From assembly GCA_902783575.1 (NCBI GenBank), contig CACZRP010000045.1, forward strand, positions 1 through 42,383: a stretch of 42,383 bases of DNA, written 5' to 3'. Below are positions 1 to 8,046 of this stretch, in pieces (within the stretch, counting starts at the first letter, position 1; the number at the start of each line of letters is the position of its first letter). Position numbers and translations under genes: made by a program. The notes under the pieces are model-generated. The model was not told where the DNA came from. It did no database searches and worked only from the letters and a program-made list of their open reading frames with translations. Origin of the DNA: an uncultured Eubacteriales bacterium (GTDB lineage: Bacteria; Bacillota; Clostridia; Lachnospirales; Bianqueaceae).

Positions 1-68
1 ATGCACCCAGCCGGGAGCATAGCGCCGTTTGTTGTCAGCAGCCCGTTTCACGGTCTGCGTGTAGTTCC

Positions 69-98
69 TTGTAAACTGACCTAAAAACATGATATAAT
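69..98 (+). promoter_or_regulatory. Predicted promoter of tnpB
   Basis: A -35 box TTGTAA (69-74) and a perfect -10 box TATAAT (93-98) are separated by 18 bp. The -10 lies 40 bp upstream of the tnpB start codon. It fits sigma-A consensus, but no transcript evidence is available. Confidence 0.55.
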
Positions 99-137
99 AT
101 TATGCAGTGAAATACAACAAAAAAGGGGGTGTTAAGA

Positions 138-1283
138 ATGCAAATCACAATCACTGCGAAGATTCAGCTTCAGGCAGAAGCCGAGCAACGTGAGCTGCTG
201 GATGTTACAATGGACACTTATCGCAGTGCTTGTAATTTTGTGGCAAGCTATATCTTCCGGACTCATGACCTCAAACAGTTTTCTCTTAATAAGGCTCTGT
301 ATTATGACCTCCGTGAACGCTATGGCTTAAAGTCACAGATGGCCCAGTCTGTTTTCAAGACTGTCATTGCAAGATACAAAACAATTCTTGAAAACCAGAA
401 AGAATGGATTAAACCATCTTTCAGGAAACCTCAGTATGATCTTGTTTGGAACAGGGATTATTCCCTTACGCAAAACTGTTTTTCAGTCAACACACTTAAC
501 GGACGCGTCAAGCTATCATATTTCTCCAACAGCATGGATAAATACTTTGATCATGATACTTACTCTTTTGGCACAGCCAAGCTTGTAAAGAAACATGATA
601 AGTATTTTTTGCATATTCCCGTTACAACAGATATCCCCGATTCTTTAGATTCGGATATCTGCAATGTTGTTGGCATAGACCGTGGAATTAACTTTGTCGT
701 TGCCACTTATGACAGCAAACATAAGTCAGGTTTTGTAAGCGGCAAAGGCATCAAACAGAAACGAGCCAGGTACAAACAGCTTCGTAAGGAACTTCAGCAA
801 AGGCAGACGCCTTCTTCAAGACGAAGACTAAAAGCTATCGGCGGACGAGAAAACCGTTGGATGCAGGATATAAACCATCAGGTATCAAAGGCACTCGTTC
901 AGAACAACCCGAAACATACACTCTTTGTCCTGGAAGATTTGTCTGGTATTCGTTCCGCCACGGAACGTGTGCGGCGTAATGACCGATATGTGTCCGTATC
1001 CTGGTCGTTTTTTGATCTTGAGCAGAAGCTAAAGTATAAGGCTGCACTTAACGAGAGCTCCGTGATTAAAGTAGATCCACGGTATACAAGCCAGACTTGT
1101 CCCGTCTGCGGTCATACTGAGAACAGCAATCGCAACAAGAAAAAGCACATCTTCTGCTGTAAATCCTGCGGATATACATCCAACGATGACCGTATAGGAG
1201 CCATGAATCTGTATCGCATGGGAATAGACTATCTTGTGAAAGCTAGTCAAGTACCTGATACAGGGGCACCTCAGCATATCTGA
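138..1283 (+). CDS. tnpB: RNA-guided endonuclease TnpB, IS200/IS605 family
   Basis: TnpB is an RNA-guided DNA nuclease, the ancestor of Cas12, that cuts next to a short target-adjacent motif using a guide RNA copied from the element's right end. The protein has 381 residues. It shows an N-terminal helical part and a split RuvC domain with Asp181 (motif GIDRG), Glu266 (motif VLEDLSG) and an Asp near 350 (motif NDDRIGAMN). A CPVCG...CKSCG zinc finger (Cys321, 324, 341, 344) lies between RuvC II and III. All catalytic positions are intact, so it is probably active. The ATG at 138 is preferred because AAGGGGG lies about 8 bp upstream; an in-frame GTG at 129 overlaps that site. No tnpA is adjacent. 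Confidence 0.93.
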   Translation: MQITITAKIQLQAEAEQRELLDVTMDTYRSACNFVASYIFRTHDLKQFSLNKALYYDLRERYGLKSQMAQSVFKTVIARYKTILENQKEWIKPSFRKPQYDLVWNRDYSLTQNCFSVNTLNGRVKLSYFSNSMDKYFDHDTYSFGTAKLVKKHDKYFLHIPVTTDIPDSLDSDICNVVGIDRGINFVVATYDSKHKSGFVSGKGIKQKRARYKQLRKELQQRQTPSSRRRLKAIGGRENRWMQDINHQVSKALVQNNPKHTLFVLEDLSGIRSATERVRRNDRYVSVSWSFFDLEQKLKYKAALNESSVIKVDPRYTSQTCPVCGHTENSNRNKKKHIFCCKSCGYTSNDDRIGAMNLYRMGIDYLVKASQVPDTGAPQHI

Positions 1284-1422
1284 GATGTCTGGGGCGCTGT
1301 CAACCGTCCCACGATGTAACCCCACTATCCGAGCAATCCGATAAGCTAAAGGTAGGAGCTGTATGGCGTTTGCACTACCGGGGCGTTACAAGCCCACTCA
1401 CTTTAGTGGGTGGGTAGTTGAC
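1284..1422 (+). ncRNA. Putative omega RNA (reRNA) scaffold of TnpB
   Basis: The 139 bases after the tnpB stop contain nested complementary arms expected of the TnpB guide scaffold. GTCAAC (1299-1304) pairs with GTTGAC (1417-1422), TGTAAC (1315-1320) with GTTACA (1385-1390), GGTAG (1351-1355) with CTACC (1375-1379), and CCCACT (1393-1398) with AGTGGG (1405-1410). In known systems the RNA also starts inside the tnpB 3' end, and the guide is the flanking DNA beyond the right end, here beginning near 1423. Exact RNA ends cannot be read from sequence alone. Confidence 0.65.
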
Positions 1423-1440
1423 GGACCTCTGCTATTCTGA

Positions 1441-1469
1441 TGGAAATCCTGCAGCCATAATGATATAAT
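1441..1469 (+). promoter_or_regulatory. Predicted promoter of the flavodoxin gene
   Basis: The -10 is TATAAT (1464-1469) with a weak -35 TGGAAA (1441-1446) 17 bp upstream. It lies just right of the TnpB element, 55 bp before the flavodoxin start. Confidence 0.5.
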
Positions 1470-1524
1470 CATTTCATTAGGACAACACTTTTATCCAGAC
1501 ACATATAAAAGAAAGGACAACTCC

Positions 1525-1980
1525 ATGAGCGCATTAGTCACATACTTTACCGCCGAGAGCGGCAGGACAGCAAAAGTCGCGAAGGAACTGGCGGAGATCA
1601 CCGGTGCCGACCTGTTTGAAATTGTTCCTGAAAAGATCTACTCCAAAGCGGACCTGAACTGGATGAATCCGATGGCCCGATGCAACAGGGAGCACGCGTT
1701 AAAGAAAAATGTTCCTGTGGCATCGAAGGTGGAAGACTTTGCCAAGTATGATGTTGTTTACATTGGATTCCCGATCTGGTATGGCTGCGCCCCGAATGTT
1801 GTGAACACTTTCTGCAGCGCCTACGACTGGATCGGAAAGAAAGTCTGTCTGTTTGCCACCTCCGGAGGCAGCGGCATTGGAAAGAGTGATGAGAAGCTGA
1901 TGCCCTATGTGAAGGGCGCGGAAATCGTTGATGCGAGACTCATCAAAAGCGCAGAAGACTTAAAGGCTTTTCGTAAATGA
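1525..1980 (+). CDS. Flavodoxin family protein
   Basis: This is a small FMN-binding electron-transfer or quinone-reductase-type protein of 151 residues, the usual size for short-chain flavodoxins. The N-terminal beta strand is followed by the phosphate loop TYFTAESGRTAKVAKEL (residues 6-22), the family's FMN phosphate site. Further strands carry VVYIGFPIWYG (about 74-84), where the Trp and Tyr would stack on the flavin, and LFATSGGSG near residue 113. It best resembles the Flavodoxin_4 group seen in Clostridia. AAAGGA (1512-1517) sits 7 bp before the ATG. Its stop overlaps the start of the HD gene in ATGA, so the two are translationally coupled. The partner enzyme is unknown. Confidence 0.88.
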   Translation: MSALVTYFTAESGRTAKVAKELAEITGADLFEIVPEKIYSKADLNWMNPMARCNREHALKKNVPVASKVEDFAKYDVVYIGFPIWYGCAPNVVNTFCSAYDWIGKKVCLFATSGGSGIGKSDEKLMPYVKGAEIVDARLIKSAEDLKAFRK

Positions 1981-2552
1981 ATGAAACATTAATCAGCGCG
2001 GCGAAGGATTTTATCAGCGACTTATTTCAAACAGTCGGCGGCAGCCATGACGCGGAGCATACCCTAAGGGTCTATCATAATGCCATGCGGCTTGCGGACT
2101 CGGAGCCGGAATGCGACAAAGAGCTGGTGGCCCTGGCCGCCCTCCTTCACGATGTGGATGACTACAAACTGTTTACCACAGAAAACAACGCCAACGCGAG
2201 AGGATTTCTGAAAAGCATGAAGGTTCCTGCGGAGCGGATTGACCGAATCTGCGGGATCATTGAGAATGTATCCTTCAGCAAATCACGGGACAAGAAGCTG
2301 AAAGATATCGAGAGCATGATTGTTCAGGATGCCGACCGGCTGGATGCCATGGGAGCGGTAGGCGTGGCGAGAACCTTTGCCTTCGGCGGTGAGCATGGAA
2401 GATCTCTGGAGGATTCCATCCGGCATTTCCATGAAAAACTGCTGCTGCTCAAGGATCTGATGAACACGGCAATGGGCAAGAGCCTGGCCGAAGAAAGACA
2501 TCAGTTTCTCGAGCAGTTTCTGGAAACCTATGAACGGGAAACATCATCTTAA
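1977..2552 (+). CDS. HD domain phosphohydrolase (YedJ-like)
   Basis: This is a predicted metal-dependent phosphohydrolase of 191 residues. The HD-domain metal ligands are visible: His28 in the motif AEHTLRV, the His58-Asp59 pair in ALLHDVDD, and an Asp in DADRLDA (118-124). The spacing and the DADRLDAMGAVG motif resemble the YedJ branch of small soluble HD proteins, whose substrate is unproven. The start ATG overlaps the flavodoxin stop by 4 nt. No extra nucleotidyl-cyclase or RelA-type domain is present, so it is probably not a (p)ppGpp enzyme. Confidence 0.82.
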   Translation: MNETLISAAKDFISDLFQTVGGSHDAEHTLRVYHNAMRLADSEPECDKELVALAALLHDVDDYKLFTTENNANARGFLKSMKVPAERIDRICGIIENVSFSKSRDKKLKDIESMIVQDADRLDAMGAVGVARTFAFGGEHGRSLEDSIRHFHEKLLLLKDLMNTAMGKSLAEERHQFLEQFLETYERETSS

Positions 2553-2622
2553 CAAAGCAAAACCGCCCGAACAAAAGACTATATCCTGCTCGGCTATCGG
2601 GAAAAAGAATAGGAGACTACTG

Positions 2623-3342
2623 TTGGAATACCAGGTCAATATCAACGGGCTGCCGGTGACTGCGGCCTTTTCGGAAGAGAATATCCGGGAGATTTTTGTT
2701 CCCCTTCTGGAGAAACTGTATCAGCTGCAGAAAGAAAAAGGAGGCCGGATTCTGGTCCTGATGGCAGCGCCTCCCGGCTGCGGCAAAAGTACCCTGGCCA
2801 GCTTCCTGGGAAAATTAAGTGAAGGCCGGATCACCGTCATCGGCATGGACGGCTTCCACCGGTACCAGAAGTATCTGACCACGAACTTTATCCAGAGGGA
2901 TGGCCAACGGATTCCCATGGTCAAAATCAAAGGGGCGCCCATTACCTTCGACCTGGACAAATTAACGACAAAGGTCCGGCAGGTGGCCTCGGGACAGGAA
3001 TGCCTGTGGCCCATCTATGACAGGCTCTACCACGATCCCATCGAGGACGCCATCCCTGTCTCCGGGGACATCGTACTGCTGGAGGGAAACTATCTGCTGC
3101 TCAATCAGCCGGGATGGAAAAAGCTGGTGAAGTATGCGGATTATACCATCAGTTTGACGGCGGAGGAGAGCCTCCTGGAGAAGCGTCTGGTGGAGCGCCA
3201 CATCGTCTCAGGAAAAACGCCGGAAGAGGCGAAGGCCTTTGTGGCCGGCAGTGATATGGCAAATGCCAGAGAAGTGATGAATCACTCGCTGACGCCGGAT
3301 CTCTGCCTGAAAGTAACCGAAGATGGATTTGAAGTTATCTAA
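2623..3342 (+). CDS. P-loop nucleoside/sugar kinase family protein (PRK/uridine kinase-like)
   Basis: This is an ATP-dependent kinase of the phosphoribulokinase/uridine-kinase superfamily. With a TTG start at 2623 it has 239 residues. The P-loop APPGCGKST ends at Thr57, and GMDGFHR follows about 30 residues later as the substrate/Walker-B-like segment. RLYHDP and VLLEGNYLLL match other conserved segments of the family. The TTG start is chosen because AGGAG (2611-2615) lies 7 bp upstream. An upstream in-frame ATG at 2530 would overlap the HD gene by 23 nt, has no good ribosome site and adds a low-complexity polar tail. The family includes fructose-transport and pantothenate-type kinases. The neighbouring hexosaminidase makes a sugar substrate possible, but this is inference. 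Confidence 0.8.
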   Translation: MEYQVNINGLPVTAAFSEENIREIFVPLLEKLYQLQKEKGGRILVLMAAPPGCGKSTLASFLGKLSEGRITVIGMDGFHRYQKYLTTNFIQRDGQRIPMVKIKGAPITFDLDKLTTKVRQVASGQECLWPIYDRLYHDPIEDAIPVSGDIVLLEGNYLLLNQPGWKKLVKYADYTISLTAEESLLEKRLVERHIVSGKTPEEAKAFVAGSDMANAREVMNHSLTPDLCLKVTEDGFEVI

Positions 3343-3371
3343 ATATAGAAGATTCACTGGAGGAGCTATAC

Positions 3372-5039
3372 ATGGATCTGATACCGAAAGTCAATGGACG
3401 AGTAGTCACCCATAAAGGAAAGCTGACAGTGTATGAGCCCATCAGCTTTCATGGAAAGCTTCATGAAGAAGCATGGGCCATGCGCTTCGGGCTGATTGAA
3501 GCAACCGATGGTCTGCTTTATTTCAGTGAAGACCCGGCCATTCCAAAAGAAGGCTACAAGCTGACCGTATCCGTGGAGGGCATTGAAATATCCGCTTCCG
3601 ACAGGGCGGGCCAGTTCTATGGACTGATCACACTGCAGCATCTGCTGAAGGAAGGTCGGTCCGGACTTCTGGAGCTGAACAGCAAAATCCCCTATATGGA
3701 AATCGAAGATACGCCCAGATACTCCCACCGCGGCTTTATGCTGGATGTGAGCCGCCATTTCACCGGTGCGCTGGAAGTGGAAAGGCTTCTGGAGCAGATG
3801 GCGCTGCTGAAGCTGAATGTCTTCCACTGGCATCTTTCCGACGATCAGGGCTTCCGCATCGAAAGCAAAAAGTTTCCGAAGCTGAATTCCGTGGGGTCGG
3901 CATCGGACGATGTACCGGCCACGGACGGATCGAAAAGGCAGTATTATACCCAGGAAGAAATCAGGGAAATGGTTGCCTTTGCAGCGGAGCGGTGCATCAC
4001 CGTGATTCCCGAGATCGATCTGCCGGGGCATACCAGCGCCATCGTGGCCGCTTACCCGGAGCTTTCCTGTACTGAAGCGCCCATGAGGGGGCTTCCCCAG
4101 GGCTTTACGGACGAGCGCCGGATCCTTTGCGCTGGAAAAGAGCAGGTTTACACATTCCTTTACCAGCTGCTGGAGGAGGTCTGCGGCCTGTTCCCCGGAC
4201 CCTATTTCCATCTGGGCGGAGACGAAGTTCCGAAAGAAGCCTGGAAGGCCTGTGAAGCATGTCAGCGCATGATCCGGGATCATCAGTTGGACGGCGAAGA
4301 AGGTCTTCAGGCCTACTTCACGGAGCAGCTGATCCATCATCTGAACAGTCTGGGAAAAACAGCCATCGGCTGGAATGAAATTCTTAAATCAGGCACTCTT
4401 TCGCCTGAGTCCGCCGTGGTCCAATTCTGGTCGGAAGAACTGATGAAGCCAACCGACAAGCCTTATGTCATGCGGGAAATGCCCAAGGGCTATTCCTTCA
4501 TTTTCTCAAACAATCCCGCCTTTTACTTTGACTATTCGCATGCTCTGGTCACTTTGAAAGCTACGTATAACTACGAGCCGAATGTCACCAATGATTACAA
4601 TGTCCCTGCCGGCCAGGTGCGGGGACTGGAGAGCTGTCTCTGGACGGAACGGGTACCAACGGTAGAAAATCTCCAGAAAAAGATTTTCCCGAGGCTCATC
4701 GCCATGGCGGAGAATGCCTGGTGTAAGGACCGCTCTGACTATGAAGACTTTCTGCTGCGCCTGAAAGCTTATCAGGCGACGCTGGATGATCTGTCCATTG
4801 CCTATACACCCGTGGAGCAGATGAATACTTTCCCCAAGGACGCTGTGAAAGAGGCCCTGGCGATGATTCAGTTTCCTCCCGGCAGCGACAAGGGTGGAAA
4901 CAAAGAGCTTCCCGCCGGGATCCCTGAATTTCTCATCAATATTCTTCGCTTTGTGTTCACCAACGCCATGATGTATTCCTACACAGAAGAAGAGAAAAAA
5001 CAGATCATGCAGGAGATCGAACAGCAGCTGGGTCTTTAG
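3372..5039 (+). CDS. Beta-N-acetylhexosaminidase, glycoside hydrolase family 20
   Basis: GH20 enzymes remove terminal beta-linked GlcNAc or GalNAc by substrate-assisted catalysis. The 555-residue protein has an N-terminal alpha/beta GH20b-type domain (about 20-110) and then the catalytic barrel, opening with RYSHRGFMLDVSRHF and WHLSDDQGFRIE. The catalytic pair is Asp284-Glu285 in HLGGDEVPKEAW. VVQFWSEE and SCLWTERV supply conserved aromatic residues that line the -1 pocket. There is no signal peptide or sortase motif, so it is probably cytoplasmic and acts on imported oligosaccharides. The ATG at 3372 has GGAGGAG about 8 bp upstream. The gap after the kinase gene is only 29 bp, which supports one operon. 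Confidence 0.93.
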   Translation: MDLIPKVNGRVVTHKGKLTVYEPISFHGKLHEEAWAMRFGLIEATDGLLYFSEDPAIPKEGYKLTVSVEGIEISASDRAGQFYGLITLQHLLKEGRSGLLELNSKIPYMEIEDTPRYSHRGFMLDVSRHFTGALEVERLLEQMALLKLNVFHWHLSDDQGFRIESKKFPKLNSVGSASDDVPATDGSKRQYYTQEEIREMVAFAAERCITVIPEIDLPGHTSAIVAAYPELSCTEAPMRGLPQGFTDERRILCAGKEQVYTFLYQLLEEVCGLFPGPYFHLGGDEVPKEAWKACEACQRMIRDHQLDGEEGLQAYFTEQLIHHLNSLGKTAIGWNEILKSGTLSPESAVVQFWSEELMKPTDKPYVMREMPKGYSFIFSNNPAFYFDYSHALVTLKATYNYEPNVTNDYNVPAGQVRGLESCLWTERVPTVENLQKKIFPRLIAMAENAWCKDRSDYEDFLLRLKAYQATLDDLSIAYTPVEQMNTFPKDAVKEALAMIQFPPGSDKGGNKELPAGIPEFLINILRFVFTNAMMYSYTEEEKKQIMQEIEQQLGL

Positions 5040-5091
5040 TTGTCGAGATATACGCCCTGGAGCAGTGAAATCAGCAGGAGGAATGGAAGCT

Positions 5092-5631
5092 ATGAATCAA
5101 TATGACGAGAAAGACTATAAAATTTTCGAGCTGTTCAGAAACAACTGGGCCCTGGTGACGGCCGGCGACATGCAGCATTTCAATTCCTGCACCGTCAGCT
5201 GGGGAAGCATGGGCACCCTGTGGACCAGACCCGGAGGGGGCGGATCCGTCATCACCGTCTATATTCATCCCGGGCGCTATACCCATGGATTTATGCTGAA
5301 CAGCGATACCTTCACCGTCAGCTTCTTCCCCAAGGAATGCAGGAAAGCCCTGAGCTATATCGGTTCCCACAGCGGACGGGATGAAGACAAGGCGGCCGCA
5401 GCCCATCTGACACCGGTGCCCATGGAAAACAGCGTAACTTATCAGGAAGCAAGCCAGGCATTCCTGTGTCGGAAGGTTTATCAGCACCAGTTTGCCAAGG
5501 AAGATATTGCCCCGGATGTGCAGGAATACTATCGGGAGCATCCCGGCGTCTATCCCGTGGACGAGAAGGGCGAATGGCAGCCCCACTGGGTATTTGTGGG
5601 AGAGATCATCGGGGAGCTTTCGAAAGAGTGA
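5092..5631 (+). CDS. Flavin reductase-like FMN-binding split-barrel protein
   Basis: The protein (179 residues) resembles flavin-reductase-like proteins, which bind FMN in a split beta-barrel. Visible features are NSCTVSWGSMGTLW near the N-terminus, the basic aromatic run VYIHPGRYTHGFM, and FTVSFFPKECRKAL, the usual pattern of this family. The C-terminus ends with a strand HWVFVGEIIGEL. The ATG at 5092 is preferred because AGGAGG (5076-5081) is 10 bp upstream; the in-frame ATG at 5083 and GTG at 5065 are too close to it or before it. It follows the hexosaminidase by 52 bp and may use the same flavin pool as the upstream flavodoxin. The substrate is unknown. Confidence 0.8.
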   Translation: MNQYDEKDYKIFELFRNNWALVTAGDMQHFNSCTVSWGSMGTLWTRPGGGGSVITVYIHPGRYTHGFMLNSDTFTVSFFPKECRKALSYIGSHSGRDEDKAAAAHLTPVPMENSVTYQEASQAFLCRKVYQHQFAKEDIAPDVQEYYREHPGVYPVDEKGEWQPHWVFVGEIIGELSKE

Positions 5632-5695
5632 TCTATCTCATTTCTCTTAAAAAACGCTGCTCTGCCAATATCAAGAAGAAAGGTCTAAAATAATC

Positions 5696-6313
5696 ATGAC
5701 AAAAAGATGTGTTGAATTTAGTGAACTGATGCCGGTCCATACGACACTGCAGCAGGAGGTTCTGAACGGAGAAACCGTCATCAGAGTGACGAAGAAAGAC
5801 AAGATCATGCAGTTCGATGAAAATACCCTGGTAAAGGTTAAGGATCTTGATTTCCACAATGGAACCATCCGCGTCAAGATGCTGAGCCGGCTGCTGCCGG
5901 ACGCGCCGGATTTTGCCCGGGGATTTATCGGTATTGTTTTTCGTGTAAATGAGGCAGACAGTGAGTTTGAATCCTTCTATATCCGGCCCACCAATGCCAT
6001 GACCGATGACCCCGTGCGCAAAGCCCACGGATGTCAGTATTTTTCCTATCCCGGATATACCTTCGCCTATTTCCGGGAATTCGGCATCACCGAATTTGAA
6101 GCGCCGATCCACAACGGACTGGACGAATGGGTGCAGCTGACCGCTGTGATCCGCGATGCAGAAGCCAGGTTCTATCTAAATGATGAGAAAGATCCGGTCC
6201 TGACCGTCCGGAATATGAAGCATGGTCAGGATGCCCGGGGTTCCGTGGGCTTCTTCTCGGAAATCGGCACGGAAGCCTTCTTCAAAGATCTGGAAATCGA
6301 ATGCGCTGACTGA
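5696..6313 (+). CDS. Hypothetical protein with concanavalin A-like/LamG-type fold
   Basis: The 205-residue protein is rich in beta strands and has no signal peptide or membrane segment. Its pattern (GTIRVKMLSRL, FIGIVFRV, FESFYIRPTNA, WVQLTAVIRDAEARFYLND, GSVGFF, AFFKDLEIE) matches the jelly-roll layout of LamG/DUF1080-like glycan-binding proteins, ending with the typical final strand FFKDLEI. That assignment is from pattern recognition only. Such proteins can bind or cut carbohydrate, which fits the GH20 gene two places upstream. The ribosome site AGAAAGG lies a rather long 12 bp before the ATG. Confidence 0.65.
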   Translation: MTKRCVEFSELMPVHTTLQQEVLNGETVIRVTKKDKIMQFDENTLVKVKDLDFHNGTIRVKMLSRLLPDAPDFARGFIGIVFRVNEADSEFESFYIRPTNAMTDDPVRKAHGCQYFSYPGYTFAYFREFGITEFEAPIHNGLDEWVQLTAVIRDAEARFYLNDEKDPVLTVRNMKHGQDARGSVGFFSEIGTEAFFKDLEIECAD

Positions 6314-6320
6314 TTTTTCC

Positions 6321-6349
6321 TTGAAATTTTGTTCGTTGGATGATATGTT
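6321..6349 (+). promoter_or_regulatory. Predicted promoter of the DUF1622 gene
   Basis: TTGAAA (6321-6326) and TATGTT (6344-6349) are spaced by 17 bp, just after the stop codon of the preceding gene. Confidence 0.5.
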
Positions 6350-6383
6350 ATAAATAAAAAAACAGGACTCAGGGGGACAGGTT

Positions 6384-6755
6384 ATGTATCAGACCATCGA
6401 AGGAATCTTCAAAGAAGCCATCAACTACGCGATCCTTCTCTTTGAGATGGCGGGCGTCATCATTTTGATTGTTACGTTGGTGAAGTCTTTTATCGGTTGG
6501 GTGAAAAGCAACCCGGACGTCAAGCTGTTCCTGGGGCAGGGGATTGCGCTGGCGCTGGAGTTCAAGCTGGGCGCCGAGGTGCTGCGTACCGTTGTGGTGC
6601 GGGAATGGAGCGAGCTCATGCTGCTGGGGGCTATCATCGTCCTTCGGGCAGCCATTACCTTCCTGATCCATTGGGAGATCAAACAGGAGGAGCGGAAGCT
6701 CGAAGAGTACGTCTCTCTGACCGACGACAAGGGGCATTCCAATAAAAAGAAATAA
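6384..6755 (+). CDS. DUF1622 family membrane protein
   Basis: This small membrane protein has 123 residues and fits the DUF1622 family, whose function is unknown. Three hydrophobic helices are visible, at about 13-36, 50-62 and 76-95. Conserved family residues include GQGIALALEFKLGAEVLRT between helices 1 and 3. The C-terminus is strongly charged (EIKQEERKLEEY..KKK) and probably cytoplasmic. AGGGGG (6371-6376) sits 7 bp before the ATG. It has its own promoter and a weak terminator, so it is probably a single-gene unit. Confidence 0.85.
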   Translation: MYQTIEGIFKEAINYAILLFEMAGVIILIVTLVKSFIGWVKSNPDVKLFLGQGIALALEFKLGAEVLRTVVVREWSELMLLGAIIVLRAAITFLIHWEIKQEERKLEEYVSLTDDKGHSNKKK

Positions 6756-6776
6756 AGGGCATTCACAAAAATATCT

Positions 6777-6806
6777 AAGCCTGTCCTGAAAAGAATGGGC
6801 TTTTTT
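6777..6806 (+). terminator. Weak intrinsic terminator after the DUF1622 gene
   Basis: A short stem AAGCC (6777-6781) / GGCTT (6798-6802) with a 16-nt loop is followed by a T run to 6806. The stem is short, so termination may be partial. Confidence 0.4.
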
Positions 6807-6828
6807 CGGGATTTGCGGTAAAATAGCC

Positions 6829-6840
6829 CAGTTGCAACTG
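6829..6840. promoter_or_regulatory. Perfect 12-bp palindrome, candidate operator
   Basis: CAGTTGCAACTG is its own reverse complement. It follows a TAAAAT -10-like hexamer (6819-6824) at a distance of 4 bp and lies about 150 bp before the XRE regulator. Its form resembles operators of MarR/TetR-size dimers, but no regulator can be assigned. Confidence 0.35.
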
Positions 6841-6986
6841 CCGGTTGCGCAGATTCCAAGCGTGATTGATGGCATGCAATTCGGGGAAATGCTATTCTTG
6901 GGGCACAAAACAAAGCCCCTGAGGCGGGGAGGTCCGTTTCAGGGCAGGCCAACGCTCGGAAATCAGAATAGCGAAGGAGAAGACAG

Positions 6987-7988
6987 ATGATACTTGCAGA
7001 CAAACTCATTGAGTTAAGAAAGAAGAACGGATGGTCCCAGGAAGAGCTCGCGGAAAAGCTCGGAGTCAGCCGCCAGTCCATTTCCAAATGGGAGGGAGCC
7101 CAGTCGGTACCCGATATGAAACGGATCCTCACCCTGTCGGAGATTTTTGGAGTCAGTACCGATGTTCTTCTGAAGGATGAACTGGATCTTTCGGAGGCGG
7201 CCCCGGATTATCATTCGGACGAATATCATCCCGTGGAAGAGACCTCCCGCATGGTGACCATGGAGGAAGCGTCGGACTTCCTTTCCTATAAGAATCTTTC
7301 CTCCGCCAGAGTGTCCCTGGGAGTGATGCTCTGCATCCTTTCCCCGGTGCTGCTCATCATCCTGGAAGGAATGCAGGAAACCGGAAAGCTGAATGTTGCC
7401 AGCAACTATACAGTGGCCCTGGGTCTGGTGGTCCTGTTTGCCCTCATAGGAACCGCCGTTGCCCTTTTCGTCACCACAGGACTCAAAGGAAGCCGCTTTG
7501 AATATCTGGAAAAAGAACTGCTGGAAACCGCCTATGGCGTTTCGGGAATGGTCAACGAGCGGAAGGAGCGCTACCGCCAGGGCCATACGATCCAGCTTAC
7601 CACCGGTATCGTGCTGTGCGTGGTGGCAGTGATTCCCAGCCTGATCACGGAAATTCTTCTGCCGGAAAACCTCCTGGGAGAAGCCATTTCCGCGGGCGTC
7701 CTGCTGATATCGGTAGCCATTGGCGTCTTTCTGATTGTTCGCAGCAGCATTATCTGGGGAGGCTTCCAGATCCTGCTGGAAGAGGGAGACTACAACAGGG
7801 AAGCCAAAGTCGAAAACAAGAAAAACAGCGCCATCGCCACCATTTACTGGTGTCTGGTTACCGCCGTGTATCTCGCCTGGAGCTTTATTACCATGGATTG
7901 GGGCCGGACATGGATTGTATGGCCCGTCGCCGGCGTTCTTTTCGGGCTGGTGACCGCCGTGGCAAAGGTTTTGAGAGATAAAGGTTGA
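6987..7988 (+). CDS. Membrane-anchored XRE-family transcriptional regulator
   Basis: The 333-residue protein joins an HTH_3 DNA-binding domain (about 1-62, with LRKKNGWSQEELAEKLGVSRQ and SISKWEGAQSVPDM) to a membrane part. About six hydrophobic helices lie between residues 103 and 330. This architecture, an N-terminal Cro/CI-type HTH with a multi-helix tail, is common in Clostridia, where the tail is thought to sense envelope stress or control a neighbouring transporter. AAGGAG lies 7-8 bp before the ATG. A linker of about 40 acidic residues separates the two parts. The target is unknown; the palindrome at 6829-6840 is a candidate autoregulatory site. Confidence 0.85.
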   Translation: MILADKLIELRKKNGWSQEELAEKLGVSRQSISKWEGAQSVPDMKRILTLSEIFGVSTDVLLKDELDLSEAAPDYHSDEYHPVEETSRMVTMEEASDFLSYKNLSSARVSLGVMLCILSPVLLIILEGMQETGKLNVASNYTVALGLVVLFALIGTAVALFVTTGLKGSRFEYLEKELLETAYGVSGMVNERKERYRQGHTIQLTTGIVLCVVAVIPSLITEILLPENLLGEAISAGVLLISVAIGVFLIVRSSIIWGGFQILLEEGDYNREAKVENKKNSAIATIYWCLVTAVYLAWSFITMDWGRTWIVWPVAGVLFGLVTAVAKVLRDKG

Positions 7989-8043
7989 GCTTTTCTGGAA
8001 GATAAAGATTAAACTGTTTTGAAAGACAAAGGTTAAGTTTGCT
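7974..8043 (+). repeat. Three imperfect 22-24-bp direct repeats
   Basis: Three degenerate copies of a unit like GA(A)GATAAAGGTTAAGCTTTTCTG run from about 7974 to 8043. They span the 3' end of the XRE gene and the whole gap to the Nudix gene. The copies differ at several bases, so the duplication is old or under weak constraint. Confidence 0.55.
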
Positions 8044-8046
8044 AAA

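Larger units (their letters stand above)
69..1422 (+). mobile_element. IS200/IS605-group (IS1341-type) element carrying only tnpB
   Basis: The element contains a complete tnpB and a characteristic right end, but no tnpA Y1 transposase within the window. The right end is inferred at about 1422, just after the hairpin CCCACT/AGTGGG (1393-1410) and the motif GTTGAC (1417-1422). The left end cannot be placed; the start given is only the tnpB promoter and the true end may be further left or outside the window. Without tnpA the element would need a transposase supplied in trans. Confidence 0.6.

Noticed and set aside
1..90. Open minus-strand frame at the left edge, from an ATG at 90 down to base 1
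   Set aside because: Only 30 codons are visible, with no ribosome site, and it lies on the reverse side of the tnpB promoter. A gene running off the edge is possible but cannot be supported.
3366..4340. 324-codon minus-strand frame inside the GH20 gene
   Set aside because: It is antisense to conserved GH20 motifs with no family match. The open frame follows from the codon use of the real gene.
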